Origin: Burkholderiales bacterium
GTDB lineage: Bacteria; Pseudomonadota; Gammaproteobacteria; Burkholderiales; SG8-39
Assembly (NCBI GenBank): GCA_014860355.1
Contig: JACZJV010000101.1
Span: forward strand, 1-64,000
Direction of reading: 5' to 3'
DNA length: 64,000 bases
Shown: piece after piece, positions 17,191-25,802 of the stretch
Numbering within the stretch: position 1 is the stretch's first letter
Layout: each line of letters opens with the position of its first letter
Notes under the pieces: generated by a model
The model's database searches: none
Told to the model about the DNA's origin: nothing
Seen by the model: only the letters and a program-made list of their open reading frames with translations
Made by a program: the position numbers and the translations under genes

Positions 17191-18378
17191 GTGAAAAACA
17201 CACGTCCGCCGCTTCCGAAGATGGCAACCACCACGGATGTTCCAGGCAAACGCGTGCCTGGAGCGCCGAGAGCGGCAATCGCCGGCAACGATCTCGATTG
17301 TGAATACGAAGAGTTTGAGATGCATGCGGCGGAGCTTGTCGTTGCCAACAGAGCACTGGCTTTTGAGAATGCGGAGAAGGAAAAGCGTGCCGCAGAGCTG
17401 CTCATTGCCAATGCGGAACTGGCCTTTCAAAATGCGGAGAAGGAAAAGCGTGCGGCAGAGTTGGTCCTTGCCAATACGGAACTGGCTTTTCAAAACGCAG
17501 AGAAGGAAAAGCGTGCCGCAGAACTGGTCATAGCCAACAGGGAACTTGCTTTTCAGAATGCAGAGAAGGAAAAGCGTGCAGCAGAGCTGGCCGTCGCCAA
17601 CAAAGAACTTATTGTTCAAAACGAAGAAAAGGAACGGCGTGCAGCAGAGCTGGTCGTTGCCAACAAGGAACTGGCCTATCAAAATGCGGAGAAGGAAAAG
17701 CGTGCGGCAGAGTTGGCCATAGCCAATATTGAACTTGCGTTTCAGAATGCAGAGAAAGGAAAGCGTACGGCGGAGCTAGTAGCCGCCAATGAAGCCCTGC
17801 ACGGTGCGTTGATGAACACGGTACGGGTTGCGATGATACTGAGTGAGCTGCGCGACCCGTACACAGCCGGACATGAACGACGCGTCGCAGAAGTAGCAGT
17901 GGCCATCGGTGCCGAACTTGGCTTCGACAAGAGCCGCCTGGAAGGCTTGCGTGTAGCGGGCTATCTGCACGACGTCGGCAAAATGATAATCCCTGCGGAA
18001 ATTCTGTCCAAACCCGGAGGACTGAGCGCGATTGAATACAGCCTGATCAAGCAGCATGCGCAAGCGGGTCATGACGTACTCAAGGTGGTGGACTTCCCCT
18101 GGCCCATCGCGGGAATCGCCTTGCAGCATCACGAACGCATGGATGGAAGCGGTTATCCGCAAGGGCTCAAAGGCGATGGCATCCTGATCGAGGCCCGGAT
18201 TCTTGCTGTAGCCGATACCATAGAGGCGATGTCGTCACATCGACCCTATCGAGCGGCGCTGGGCATTGCTGCGGCGCTGGCTGAAATCGAGCGTGGCCGC
18301 GCCATCACCTACGACGCGACAGTAGTGGATGTCTGTCTGCAATTGTTCAGGGAAAACGGCTACAGGATTCCGGAGTAG
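17191..18378 (+). CDS. HD-GYP phosphodiesterase with tandem coiled-coil repeats
   Basis: 395 residues from GTG 17191; ATG 17221 is also in frame, and neither has a clear ribosome binding site. Residues 46-192 are seven copies of a 21-residue unit (consensus AAELVIANRELAFQNAEKEKR) plus part of an eighth, predicted to form one long coiled coil. The C-terminal HD-GYP domain has HDVGK and HHERMDGSGYPQG, so it should degrade c-di-GMP. There is no membrane segment or known sensor, so the coil is the only candidate input or scaffold. The HD-GYP part is closely related to that of the gene at 13855. Confidence 0.85.
   Translation: MKNTRPPLPKMATTTDVPGKRVPGAPRAAIAGNDLDCEYEEFEMHAAELVVANRALAFENAEKEKRAAELLIANAELAFQNAEKEKRAAELVLANTELAFQNAEKEKRAAELVIANRELAFQNAEKEKRAAELAVANKELIVQNEEKERRAAELVVANKELAYQNAEKEKRAAELAIANIELAFQNAEKGKRTAELVAANEALHGALMNTVRVAMILSELRDPYTAGHERRVAEVAVAIGAELGFDKSRLEGLRVAGYLHDVGKMIIPAEILSKPGGLSAIEYSLIKQHAQAGHDVLKVVDFPWPIAGIALQHHERMDGSGYPQGLKGDGILIEARILAVADTIEAMSSHRPYRAALGIAAALAEIERGRAITYDATVVDVCLQLFRENGYRIPE
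17326..17766 (+). repeat. Seven tandem 63-bp repeats inside the HD-GYP gene
   Basis: Each 63-bp unit encodes 21 residues. Units 2-4 are most alike at DNA level, which suggests growth by slippage or unequal exchange. Unit 5 is the most diverged (IVQNEEKERR). A partial eighth copy (TAELVAANEAL) follows. Confidence 0.88.
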
Positions 18379-18498
18379 GTACATCAGAGGGGCCGCGGGT
18401 GCGAAAAACCGAATGGCGGCAGCCGGTCATGCGCGGCCCGCCAGGCAGGAATGCGCCAAGGACCGCCGCCGCGGGCGGGTTCAGGTCGGGAGCCGCAA

Positions 18499-19977
18499 TT
18501 AGGCTGCGCCGGTTGCAGCCGTCAAAACTTGCCCTTCGGCCTTGTGAAACCGAATCGTGTTTCGTCCGGCATCCTTAGCCCGGTACATGGCAGAATCCGC
18601 CCGCTGCAGAACTTCGGCCTGACTGGCTTCCTGGTTCAGGAACATCACTACGCCGATGCTGGCAGAGCAGTGATGCTCAATCAAGCGTTCATCCTGGCCT
18701 TTTTTGTGCAGTGCCAGAATATAAGGCTCAGCCAAGGAGCTGCGAATCTTCTCTGCTATCGATTGAGCATGCATACGGGATGCACCCATATCGGAATTCA
18801 ACTCAGCCAACAACACGACGAATTCATCACCGCCGAAGCGTGACACGGTGTCAACTTCGCGCACGCAGCTTTTGAGACGCACGGCCGCCTCGAGCAGCAA
18901 CAGATCACCGGCCTCATGCCCATGGGCGTCATTCAGATCTTTGAACTCATCCAGATCGAGGAACATCACGGCGCCATGGCAGGCGCTGCGCTTGCTGGCA
19001 GCCATGGCTTGAGTCAAACGATCAACCAGCAACCTGCGGTTGGGCAAATTGGTGAGGGGGTCGTGAAACGCGTGTTGACGCACTTGGTCTTGCAGACGTT
19101 TGCGCTCCGAAATTTCCCGGGTGATGCCGTGATACCCGATAATCGCACCCTGCGCATTGCGCTCAGGCTTGGACAGGACCTCACCCCATAGCACTCTGCC
19201 GTCCTTGCATCTGTGCTCTACCTCAAAGATCAGGAATCCACCCTGGGTAGCCGGCAGTTCAGATGTCGCGCCCTGCTGCATGATTTTCTTGACGGTTGCA
19301 ACGCCCTCGTCGGTGAATAGTTCAAAGACATGGTGGCCCAGTACCTCTTCCGCCTTGTAACCCCGTAGTCGCTCGTCCGCCGGGCTGATATAGGTGATGC
19401 AAAGATTGCGGTCGGCCTTCCACAGGACATCCAGGGTGTCTTCTGTCAGGAGGCGATAGAGCGTCTGGCTTTCATTGAGCGCCGTGGTGCGCGCTTCGAC
19501 CAACGCCTCTAGCGCGCTGTTGCGCTCGAGCAGGCCTTTGAGTGGATAAACCTCGCCGTCCTGCACCAGGTGGTAAGGAATCGAGATGCCGCTATGTACA
19601 ATTTTCCAATCACCTCCTTCCAGGCGAAAAATCAGGACCAATCGAGCTACCTCCCGCGACAGAATATGATCCGGCAGGGGCAGGTGAATGTGAAAGAAGG
19701 CGGTGACGACCACCACGCTGTCGTCTATGTCCTGCATCGAGAGATCCAGTAGCTCGATGCGGATGCGGCCCTGGACCTGGGAGAAATCCTGCCGGGTGAT
19801 TTTCACCCACTCGTCCCGGTCCTTGATCAGGCGATTGCCTCCCCCCGTGTAGCCGCTGAAATCATCACTGAAGCGGCTCGTCAGACGGTCATCACGCGAG
19901 GCGTACATCTCGATGTATTCGTCGAACAAGGAACGAATCTGGCGCTGACGATCCAGGTGCATGGCGCTGGCAATCAT
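18499..19977 (-). CDS. PAS-GGDEF diguanylate cyclase with NTF2-like N-terminal domain
   Basis: 492 residues, no transmembrane helix. Residues about 1-145 resemble an NTF2/SnoaL-like domain (LFDEYIEMYASRDD, WKIVHSGISIPYH). A short coil and a PAS domain follow (about 175-300), then GGDEF (about 315-480) with DPLTNLPNRRLL, the signature FGGDEF and the closing SAMYRAKDAGRN. It should make c-di-GMP, opposing the two HD-GYP proteins upstream. An RxxD inhibitory site is not obvious. It converges on the HD-GYP gene at 17191, with 120 nt between the stops. Confidence 0.85.
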   Translation of the reverse strand: MIASAMHLDRQRQIRSLFDEYIEMYASRDDRLTSRFSDDFSGYTGGGNRLIKDRDEWVKITRQDFSQVQGRIRIELLDLSMQDIDDSVVVVTAFFHIHLPLPDHILSREVARLVLIFRLEGGDWKIVHSGISIPYHLVQDGEVYPLKGLLERNSALEALVEARTTALNESQTLYRLLTEDTLDVLWKADRNLCITYISPADERLRGYKAEEVLGHHVFELFTDEGVATVKKIMQQGATSELPATQGGFLIFEVEHRCKDGRVLWGEVLSKPERNAQGAIIGYHGITREISERKRLQDQVRQHAFHDPLTNLPNRRLLVDRLTQAMAASKRSACHGAVMFLDLDEFKDLNDAHGHEAGDLLLLEAAVRLKSCVREVDTVSRFGGDEFVVLLAELNSDMGASRMHAQSIAEKIRSSLAEPYILALHKKGQDERLIEHHCSASIGVVMFLNQEASQAEVLQRADSAMYRAKDAGRNTIRFHKAEGQVLTAATGAA

Positions 19978-20121
19978 AAGTGTGCGGGTTCATTTTCAAG
20001 GCAGCCGGACCCATTTTGGTCGAATCGGCCTTGGTCAATTCTGCTGCGTGCAGTGGATCGTACGGAGACTAACATGCGCATTCGCTCACCGCACCCGCAT
20101 TGCACGTGCGCGCCATTGAAA

Positions 20122-20142
20122 GCGCGACGCGTGGTGTCGCGC
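20122..20142 (-). terminator. Terminator-like hairpin downstream of the DASS transporter
   Basis: On the minus strand GCGCGAC, loop ACCACGC, GTCGCGC is followed by TTTC, about 37 nt past the transporter stop. The stem is perfect but the T tract is weak. Confidence 0.4.
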
Positions 20143-20178
20143 TGCCCCGATTGCCTCAATGACTTTGCCCGCCGATCC

Positions 20179-21690
20179 TCAGCCCGTCATCGCCATCCAC
20201 GGCAGGCCGACCAGCAGAAAGACCGCAATGTACAGCACGCCGAAGATCGCCCCCAGGCGCCAGTAGTCCGATGCCGGGAGGAAGCCCGAGCCGTAATACA
20301 CGGGGCTGGGCCCGGTCGCGTACGGCGTCAGTATGCCCATCAGCCCGAGCGTCAAGCCGAGCGAGAGCGCGAACTGCGGCATGTTCATGCCGGGGATGGT
20401 GGAACCCACCGCCAGTAGCACCGGCAGCATTGCCGTGGTATGCGCGGTAATGCTGGCGAACATGTAGTGGGTGAAGAAGAACACCAGGATCAGCGCGACC
20501 ATCGCCATCACGGGCGAGAAACCGTCCAGGTGCGTGGCGACGGCGGTGGCGAACCATTTCACGAAGCCGACGCGGCTCAGGCCGTCTGCCAATGCGACCA
20601 GGGTCGCGAACCACGCCAGCGTATTCCACGCCGACTTGTTCGCGAGCATGTCGTCCCAGCGGAAGATCGAGGTCAGCAGCATCAGCGAAACCACGACCAG
20701 GGCCGCGGTGGTGGCGTTGATCGCGGCGCCGCCGAAAACCCACATCGCCAGGGCCAGCACGACCAGGGCCGCGAGCAGGTATTCGCGCCCGCTCATTCCG
20801 CCCATCTTGTCGAGTTCCCCGGCTGCCCATCGAGGAACTTCGTCGCCCGACTTTACTTCCGGCGGATACAACCAATAGGTCAGGAGCGGTACCAGGATCA
20901 GCAGGATAAGCGCCACGGGCAGGAAGGCGACGAACCACTGTGTCCAGCCCAGGTCGAGCTTGGCCGTCTTCTTCACCATTTCCAGCGCCAGCAGATTGGG
21001 TGCCATGGCGGTGAGGAACATCGAACTGGTGACGCAGGTGCCGGCGATGGCCACCCACATCAAATACGAACCCATGCGGCGCGCCGACGGGTCGTTCGGC
21101 TTGGAGTCATACAGCGCGGGCAGATTGCGTATCACCGGATAGATGGTGCCGCCGCTGCGCGCGGTGTTGGACGGGGTGAACGGCGCGAGCACGGTATCGG
21201 CCAGCACCACTGCGTAGCCCAGCGTCAGCGTGCGCCGCCCCATCAGCCGCACCAGCTGCAGCGCGATCCGGCGGCCCAGCCCGGTCTTCTCGTAGCCCAT
21301 TGCGAACATGAACGCGCCGAAGATCAGCCATACGGTGCTGTTGGCGAATCCCGACAGGGCCCAGGCCAGAGCCGCATTCGGCACCTTGAACCCGGGTTTC
21401 GCGAGTTCCTGCGGCGCGTACAGCACCCAGGGCGCCAGCGCCGCGACCAGGGTCACGCCGATGAGGCCGATGGCGCCTCCGGGGAGCGGCTCCAGCATCA
21501 GGCCCAGCACAACTCCGGCGAAAATCGCGAAGAAATACCATGCGTGCTGGGGCAGGCCCTCCGGCGACGGAAACAAGGCCAGTGCCGCCGTGAGCGCGAC
21601 GGGCGCCAGCGCGCGCCAGGGAAAGGAATGATGGGGAATGGGTTCGGACAGGACCGTCCCGGGCCCCGTATCGTGCGTAAGGGTGGACAT
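20179..21690 (-). CDS. DASS (SLC13) family anion/dicarboxylate transporter
   Basis: 503 residues from the ATG at 21690, with AAGGA 8 nt upstream. The open frame runs further upstream but without hydrophobic or family sequence. About 12 hydrophobic segments and the DASS pattern are visible: FAMGYEKTGLGRRIAL, APFTPSNTARSGGTIYP (an SNT-type substrate and sodium site) and TAHTTAMLPVLLAVG with TPYATGPSPVYYGSG (second site). These resemble CitT/TtdT-like carriers of di- and tricarboxylates. Sulfate or other anions cannot be excluded for a DASS protein. It shares its orientation with the DUF2889 gene 125 nt upstream. Confidence 0.85.
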   Translation of the reverse strand: MSTLTHDTGPGTVLSEPIPHHSFPWRALAPVALTAALALFPSPEGLPQHAWYFFAIFAGVVLGLMLEPLPGGAIGLIGVTLVAALAPWVLYAPQELAKPGFKVPNAALAWALSGFANSTVWLIFGAFMFAMGYEKTGLGRRIALQLVRLMGRRTLTLGYAVVLADTVLAPFTPSNTARSGGTIYPVIRNLPALYDSKPNDPSARRMGSYLMWVAIAGTCVTSSMFLTAMAPNLLALEMVKKTAKLDLGWTQWFVAFLPVALILLILVPLLTYWLYPPEVKSGDEVPRWAAGELDKMGGMSGREYLLAALVVLALAMWVFGGAAINATTAALVVVSLMLLTSIFRWDDMLANKSAWNTLAWFATLVALADGLSRVGFVKWFATAVATHLDGFSPVMAMVALILVFFFTHYMFASITAHTTAMLPVLLAVGSTIPGMNMPQFALSLGLTLGLMGILTPYATGPSPVYYGSGFLPASDYWRLGAIFGVLYIAVFLLVGLPWMAMTG

Positions 21691-21815
21691 GCCGGATATC
21701 CTTTTTATTGGAAAACCGCGGGCAACGCGGCTGTGCAAATCCATTCTCTGCCTGCCGCGGCATCGCATCGTGACAATAATCAAGGCTGGCTGCGGTTGTC
21801 GGGAGTCCGCGCCCG

Positions 21816-22406
21816 CTAGCTTTCGTCCCCGCCCCGGTTCTCGTGCTGCGCCAGCTGCGGATACTCGGCCGCCACTACCGGACCGTCCTTGCGCCAGGCG
21901 TGGCAGCCGTCGACGAAGGCCAGCGTGCGCGCATCGGGCCACAGGCGCGGATCTTCGCCATGGCGTTTCTGCCGCGCCAGGCGGTCGGGAAAGGACGCCT
22001 GCATATAGGTATTGCCCACCTGGCCGAGCAGGTCGCTCAGGTGGGTGCAGCCCTGCGTGCCGCCCAGGAGCCGGCGCACGGCGCTGTTGAAGCCGGGGCC
22101 TATGCGCAGTCCGACGAGTTTGCGGTACGCGGCGGAAATGTCGGTGCATACGGGCCAGGGCGCGGCCAGCGTCGTCGCCGCGACCTCGCGAATCTCGCAG
22201 TCGTCGTCGATGACGAGCGTGAGCGAAAAATGATGGATCAGTTCGCCCGGCGCAACCGCGGGGCGCGAATTGAACGGCACCGCCTGCGCTTTTTCGTCGG
22301 CAACGCTGGCCTCGATCTGCCACAAACCGTCTTTGCGCCTGTAGCCGCGGCAGGTGATCTGCCGGGTATGCACCAGTTCCTTGCCTAGTTCCTGTTCGAT
22401 CGACAT
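21816..22406 (-). CDS. DUF2889 family protein
   Basis: 196 residues from the ATG at 22406, with GAGGA 8 nt upstream on this strand. The pattern HTRQITCRGYRRKDGLWQIE near the N-terminus, FSLTLVIDDDCEIREV and LLGGTQGCTHLSDLL match DUF2889, a conserved proteobacterial family of unknown function. There is no signal peptide or membrane segment. It precedes the DASS transporter gene on the same strand, but the 125-nt gap makes a shared operon uncertain. Confidence 0.75.
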   Translation of the reverse strand: MSIEQELGKELVHTRQITCRGYRRKDGLWQIEASVADEKAQAVPFNSRPAVAPGELIHHFSLTLVIDDDCEIREVAATTLAAPWPVCTDISAAYRKLVGLRIGPGFNSAVRRLLGGTQGCTHLSDLLGQVGNTYMQASFPDRLARQKRHGEDPRLWPDARTLAFVDGCHAWRKDGPVVAAEYPQLAQHENRGGDES

Positions 22407-22685
22407 TGCATCGTCCTCGCAAACGTACCTGCCGCGGATGATACCGCCGAAACCCCGCGGGGCCGGAATCGGATGTGGCGGCGGGCGCTGAGGCGTGCCT
22501 CGACCCTGGCGGCAGCGCGATCTCGCCCGGATCCGGGTCGCGCCGCTGATCGAGCGCGAGTACTGCGCCATCGTGCCTGCGCCGGCTAGGCAGTGCTATC
22601 ATCGCCCGGTGCACTCTTGCGCAAGTCGCACCCGCCGGCGATGCGCCGCAGGAATCCGCATGCAGCTTACGGGGATAGCAGACCA

Positions 22686-24065
22686 GTGCCGCTGACCGCC
22701 TTAAAGAGAATACGCCACCACTGGTTTTCGCCGCAGCTGTGGCTGCGCCGCCTGGTGCTCTGGGGTGGGGCGATATGCGTGGGTTCCATCGCCATATTGT
22801 TCGCCATGGGCGCCGAACAGGCGAATATCCTGTTGCACCGGATGGTCAGCTATTCGCCCTACCTTCCCCTGGTCATCACCCCGGCCGGCCTCGCGCTGGC
22901 GGTGTATGTGACCCGGCGCATTTTTCCGGGCGCCGAAGGCAGCGGCATCCCCCAGGTCATCGCCGCCCTGCAGACCCAGGACGATAAGCTGCGCAGCTCC
23001 GTGCTGTCGCTCAAGGTCGCGGCCGGCAAGATCGTCGTGACCATGTTCGGTCTGGTAGTGGGCGCCGCCATCGGGCGTGAAGGGCCGACGGTTCAGATCG
23101 GGGCTTCGATCATGCATGCCCTCGGAAGGTTCGTGCGCTTTTCGCGCCAGGAGACGGAGCGGGGCCTGATACTGGCCGGAGGCGCGGCCGGAGTGGCGGC
23201 CGCGTTCAACACGCCCCTGGCGGGGATCGTGTTCGCCATCGAGGAAATGAGCCGATCATTCGAGGAACGCACCAGCGGCACCATCCTCACGGCGGTGATC
23301 ATCGCCGGTATCACTTCGCTCGCGGTGCTGGGCGACTATCCGTATTTCGGCTATACCTCCGCGGTACTGCCGCTGGACATTGCGTGGATCGCCGTCATCG
23401 TCTGCGGTGCGGGCGGCGGGCTGGCCGGCGGCATATTCAGCCGCATGGTCATCGCGTCCTCGCACGGCTTGCCCGGAAAGGCAGGTCTGCTCCAGCGCAA
23501 GCGCCCGGTGCTGTTCGCCGCCGCCTGCGGCCTCGTCCTGGCCGTGCTGGGGCTGTTGTCCGCGAGCACCACTTACGGCACCGGCTATCACGAGGCGCGC
23601 AGCGTGCTCGAGGGCAACGGTCAGGTGCCGGCCATGTACGGGGTGCTGAAGTTGCTCGCGACCGCGGTGTCCTACGCGAGCGGCATACCGGGCGGCCTGT
23701 TTTCGCCTTCGCTTGCGGTGGGCGCCGGCTTCGGGCTCAACATCTCCGAGATCATGCCCTATGCACCGGCAGGCGCCGTGGTGCTGCTCGGAATGGCCGG
23801 CTATTTCGCCGGCGTGGTGCAGGCACCGATCACCAGTTTCGTGATCGTCATCGAAATGACCGACAATCACCAGCTCGCATTGCCGCTGATGGCGACCGCT
23901 CTGCTCGCTTCGGGCACTTCGCGCCTGATCTGCCCGTCGCCGATATACAAGGCCTTGTCCGAGGGTTTTCTCGCGCGCAGCAAAGTCGGCAGGGTGGGCG
24001 AAGCGCCGGCGAAGGGGCAGGGTGCCAAGGCGGGGGAACCGCCGGCGGTGGCGCCGGGCAGCTGA
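22686..24065 (+). CDS. ClC-type chloride/proton antiporter
   Basis: 459 residues from GTG 22686 (GGGGA about 8 nt upstream). ATG 22641 is also in frame and would add 15 residues. ClC selectivity motifs are present: GSGIPQV, GREGPTVQ with the gating glutamate, and GGLFSPSLAVGA. IEEM carries the second, proton-path glutamate, which favours an H+/Cl- exchanger over a channel. About ten hydrophobic segments follow the usual ClC order. There is no C-terminal CBS pair; the tail is short and alanine-glycine rich. Such proteins help with charge balance or acid stress, plausible for an acid-producing sulfur oxidiser. Confidence 0.87.
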   Translation: MPLTALKRIRHHWFSPQLWLRRLVLWGGAICVGSIAILFAMGAEQANILLHRMVSYSPYLPLVITPAGLALAVYVTRRIFPGAEGSGIPQVIAALQTQDDKLRSSVLSLKVAAGKIVVTMFGLVVGAAIGREGPTVQIGASIMHALGRFVRFSRQETERGLILAGGAAGVAAAFNTPLAGIVFAIEEMSRSFEERTSGTILTAVIIAGITSLAVLGDYPYFGYTSAVLPLDIAWIAVIVCGAGGGLAGGIFSRMVIASSHGLPGKAGLLQRKRPVLFAAACGLVLAVLGLLSASTTYGTGYHEARSVLEGNGQVPAMYGVLKLLATAVSYASGIPGGLFSPSLAVGAGFGLNISEIMPYAPAGAVVLLGMAGYFAGVVQAPITSFVIVIEMTDNHQLALPLMATALLASGTSRLICPSPIYKALSEGFLARSKVGRVGEAPAKGQGAKAGEPPAVAPGS

Positions 24066-24142
24066 TACCGGCATCGACAGCGGAAGCCTCGAGCGCAAGG
24101 CCCTGGGCGCAATCGAAAACTCGTTGCGGAGCGATCCTGTGC

Positions 24143-25060
24143 CTAGCGCTTGGCCGGCACGACCTTGACCGCGATCTCCTGCAGCTTTTTCGGCTGGATG
24201 ATGTGGCCGTCGAGGCCGGCTTCTTTCAGCGTGCCGCCGTAGGCTACGCTCAGCAGCTGGCTGTAGTAGACCACCGGCATGTCGAGCTTGGTGCCCTGCT
24301 TTCTGTTGATCTCGGACTGGTAGACCTCGACATTGGCCTGGCACAAGGGGCAGGGGGTGCAGATCACGTCCGCACCGTGGTCGTAGGCGGACTCGACGAT
24401 CATCTTGATCTGCTTTTCCGCCTTTTCCGGCTCGCAGAACGCGAGCGAGCCGCCGCAGCAGCTGACCTTCTCTTCGTACTTGGCAATGGACTCGCCGCCC
24501 ACGGTATCGATCAGCTTGTCCAGGTACATCGGGTTCTCGAAGGACTCGCCGGCGATGCCGAAAGGCCGGTTGGTCTGGCAGCCGACGTAGCCCGCCACCT
24601 TGACGCCCTCTAGCGGCTTCACCACCGGCTTGCCCAACTCCTCGTAGCCCAGGTCTTCGACCAGCACTTCGACCATGTGGCGGATCTCGGTGCCGGGCTT
24701 GTACTCGAGGCCCGCTTCCTTCAGCGCTTCGTTGGTATCGGCCATCAACTCGCTCGACGCATCGAGCTTTTCGATGGTTTCGCGTCCGCCCAGCCAGCAG
24801 GCGGCGCAGGTGGCGACGATGTCCTGGCCTGGCAGGTGCTTGTCGGACAGCGCGAAATTGCGCGCCGAGAGCACGTGGCGCGCGAGCTCGCTCGATCCGG
24901 CGTAGCTGATCGAGGCGCCGCAGCAGTTCCAGTCCGGGATCTGCGTCATCTTGACGTCGAGCTTCTCGCACATCGATTCGACCGACACCAGGTAGTTGGC
25001 GGCGGAGCCGCGCAGCTGGGAGGAGCAGCCCGGGTAAAACGCGTATTCTCTTTTTGCCAT
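24143..25060 (-). CDS. hdrB: HdrB-like heterodisulfide reductase subunit of the Qmo complex
   Basis: 305 residues from the ATG at 25060. Two CCG domains are present: YPGCSS, DWNCCGAS and ATCAACW in the first; YVGCQTN, SCCGGSLAFC and CTPCPLC in the second. CCG domains bind noncubane Fe-S clusters. In organisms that lack membrane-bound QmoC, HdrC and HdrB take its place after qmoAB, which matches this gene order (qmoA, qmoB, hdrC, hdrB). The complex is thought to exchange electrons between AprBA and the quinone pool or another acceptor. It is the last gene of the unit; no terminator is visible. Confidence 0.88.
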   Translation of the reverse strand: MAKREYAFYPGCSSQLRGSAANYLVSVESMCEKLDVKMTQIPDWNCCGASISYAGSSELARHVLSARNFALSDKHLPGQDIVATCAACWLGGRETIEKLDASSELMADTNEALKEAGLEYKPGTEIRHMVEVLVEDLGYEELGKPVVKPLEGVKVAGYVGCQTNRPFGIAGESFENPMYLDKLIDTVGGESIAKYEEKVSCCGGSLAFCEPEKAEKQIKMIVESAYDHGADVICTPCPLCQANVEVYQSEINRKQGTKLDMPVVYYSQLLSVAYGGTLKEAGLDGHIIQPKKLQEIAVKVVPAKR

Positions 25061-25087
25061 CGTCCTATCCTTAAAGCTTATTTCGAC

Positions 25088-25148
25088 ACGAGGGGATAAC
25101 TCCCCTCGTGCTCCCCTAAATCGGGGGCCCTCGGTAATTCTGAGGGCC
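25088..25148. repeat. Three-hairpin intercistronic repeat between hdrC and hdrB
   Basis: Hairpins in order: ACGAGGGGA-TAAC-TCCCCTCGT, CCCC-TAAATC-GGGG, and GGCCCTC-GGTAATTCT-GAGGGCC. It fills the gap between the hdrC stop and the hdrB start. The middle part recurs between dsrB and dsrE and, diverged, at 45270-45325. Confidence 0.65.
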
Positions 25149-25155
25149 TCTTGAA

Positions 25156-25800
25156 CTAGGTGCTGTAACCGCGCGGCTGGACCGCGTAGCCGCGCCGCCG
25201 GGCTTCGATCTCGTCGGCTTTTTTCAGCGCGCGCCGCAAACCGTCCTTGTCCTTGCAGCCATGGTTCACGAACAGTTCCATCGGGTTCAGGCGCTTTGCG
25301 AAGAACAGTCCGCGCCCGATGTTGCGCAGCGTCCACATCTTCTTGATGCCGGAGACGAAGCCTTCCCTGAAGTAGACGCTGATGGTCATCCTGAGTTCGT
25401 TGACGCGCCCGGTCCTGGTGCAGTTGTCCCAGAAGATCAGCGAGAAGTCGCGCGTCGGCTGATTCTTCGGCGCAAGGTTCAGGCGGTGCGCGTAGCTCGC
25501 GAGGCCGTGCATGATGTGGGTGATCGGCAGCTTGCGCGGACAGCGCACCATGCAGTTGTAGCAGGAGGTGCACAGCCACATCGAGTGCGAACTCAGGACT
25601 TCCTCGCGCTTTCCGGCGCGGATCATCATGAATATTTTCTGCGGCGTGTGCTCCCAGTCCGGGCCGAAGGTGCAGGAGCCGGCGCATACGCCGCACTGCA
25701 TGCACATTTTCACCCAGTGGCCGTCATCGACCTTCTCCTCGACTTCGTGGAGGAAGTTGTTGCGGTACTTTTCTAGCATCTGCTGGTTCATGTCGCCCAT
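25156..25800 (-). CDS. hdrC: HdrC-like ferredoxin subunit of the Qmo complex
   Basis: 214 residues from the ATG at 25800, 2 nt after the qmoB stop, so translation is coupled. Two 4Fe-4S motifs lie at about 33-43 (CMQCGVCAGSC) and about 76-86 (CTSCYNCMVRC, then P). This corresponds to the N-terminal part of QmoC, but the membrane-bound heme b half is missing: the remaining residues are soluble and basic. It should carry electrons between QmoB and HdrB. The absence of a membrane domain means the final quinone link must come from another protein. Confidence 0.87.
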   Translation of the reverse strand: MGDMNQQMLEKYRNNFLHEVEEKVDDGHWVKMCMQCGVCAGSCTFGPDWEHTPQKIFMMIRAGKREEVLSSHSMWLCTSCYNCMVRCPRKLPITHIMHGLASYAHRLNLAPKNQPTRDFSLIFWDNCTRTGRVNELRMTISVYFREGFVSGIKKMWTLRNIGRGLFFAKRLNPMELFVNHGCKDKDGLRRALKKADEIEARRRGYAVQPRGYST

Positions 25801-25802
25801 GG

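Noticed and set aside
20440-21819. 459-residue plus-strand open frame opposite the DASS transporter
   Set aside because: Composition is Arg/Gly/Gln rich with no hydrophobic core; it mirrors the transporter gene.
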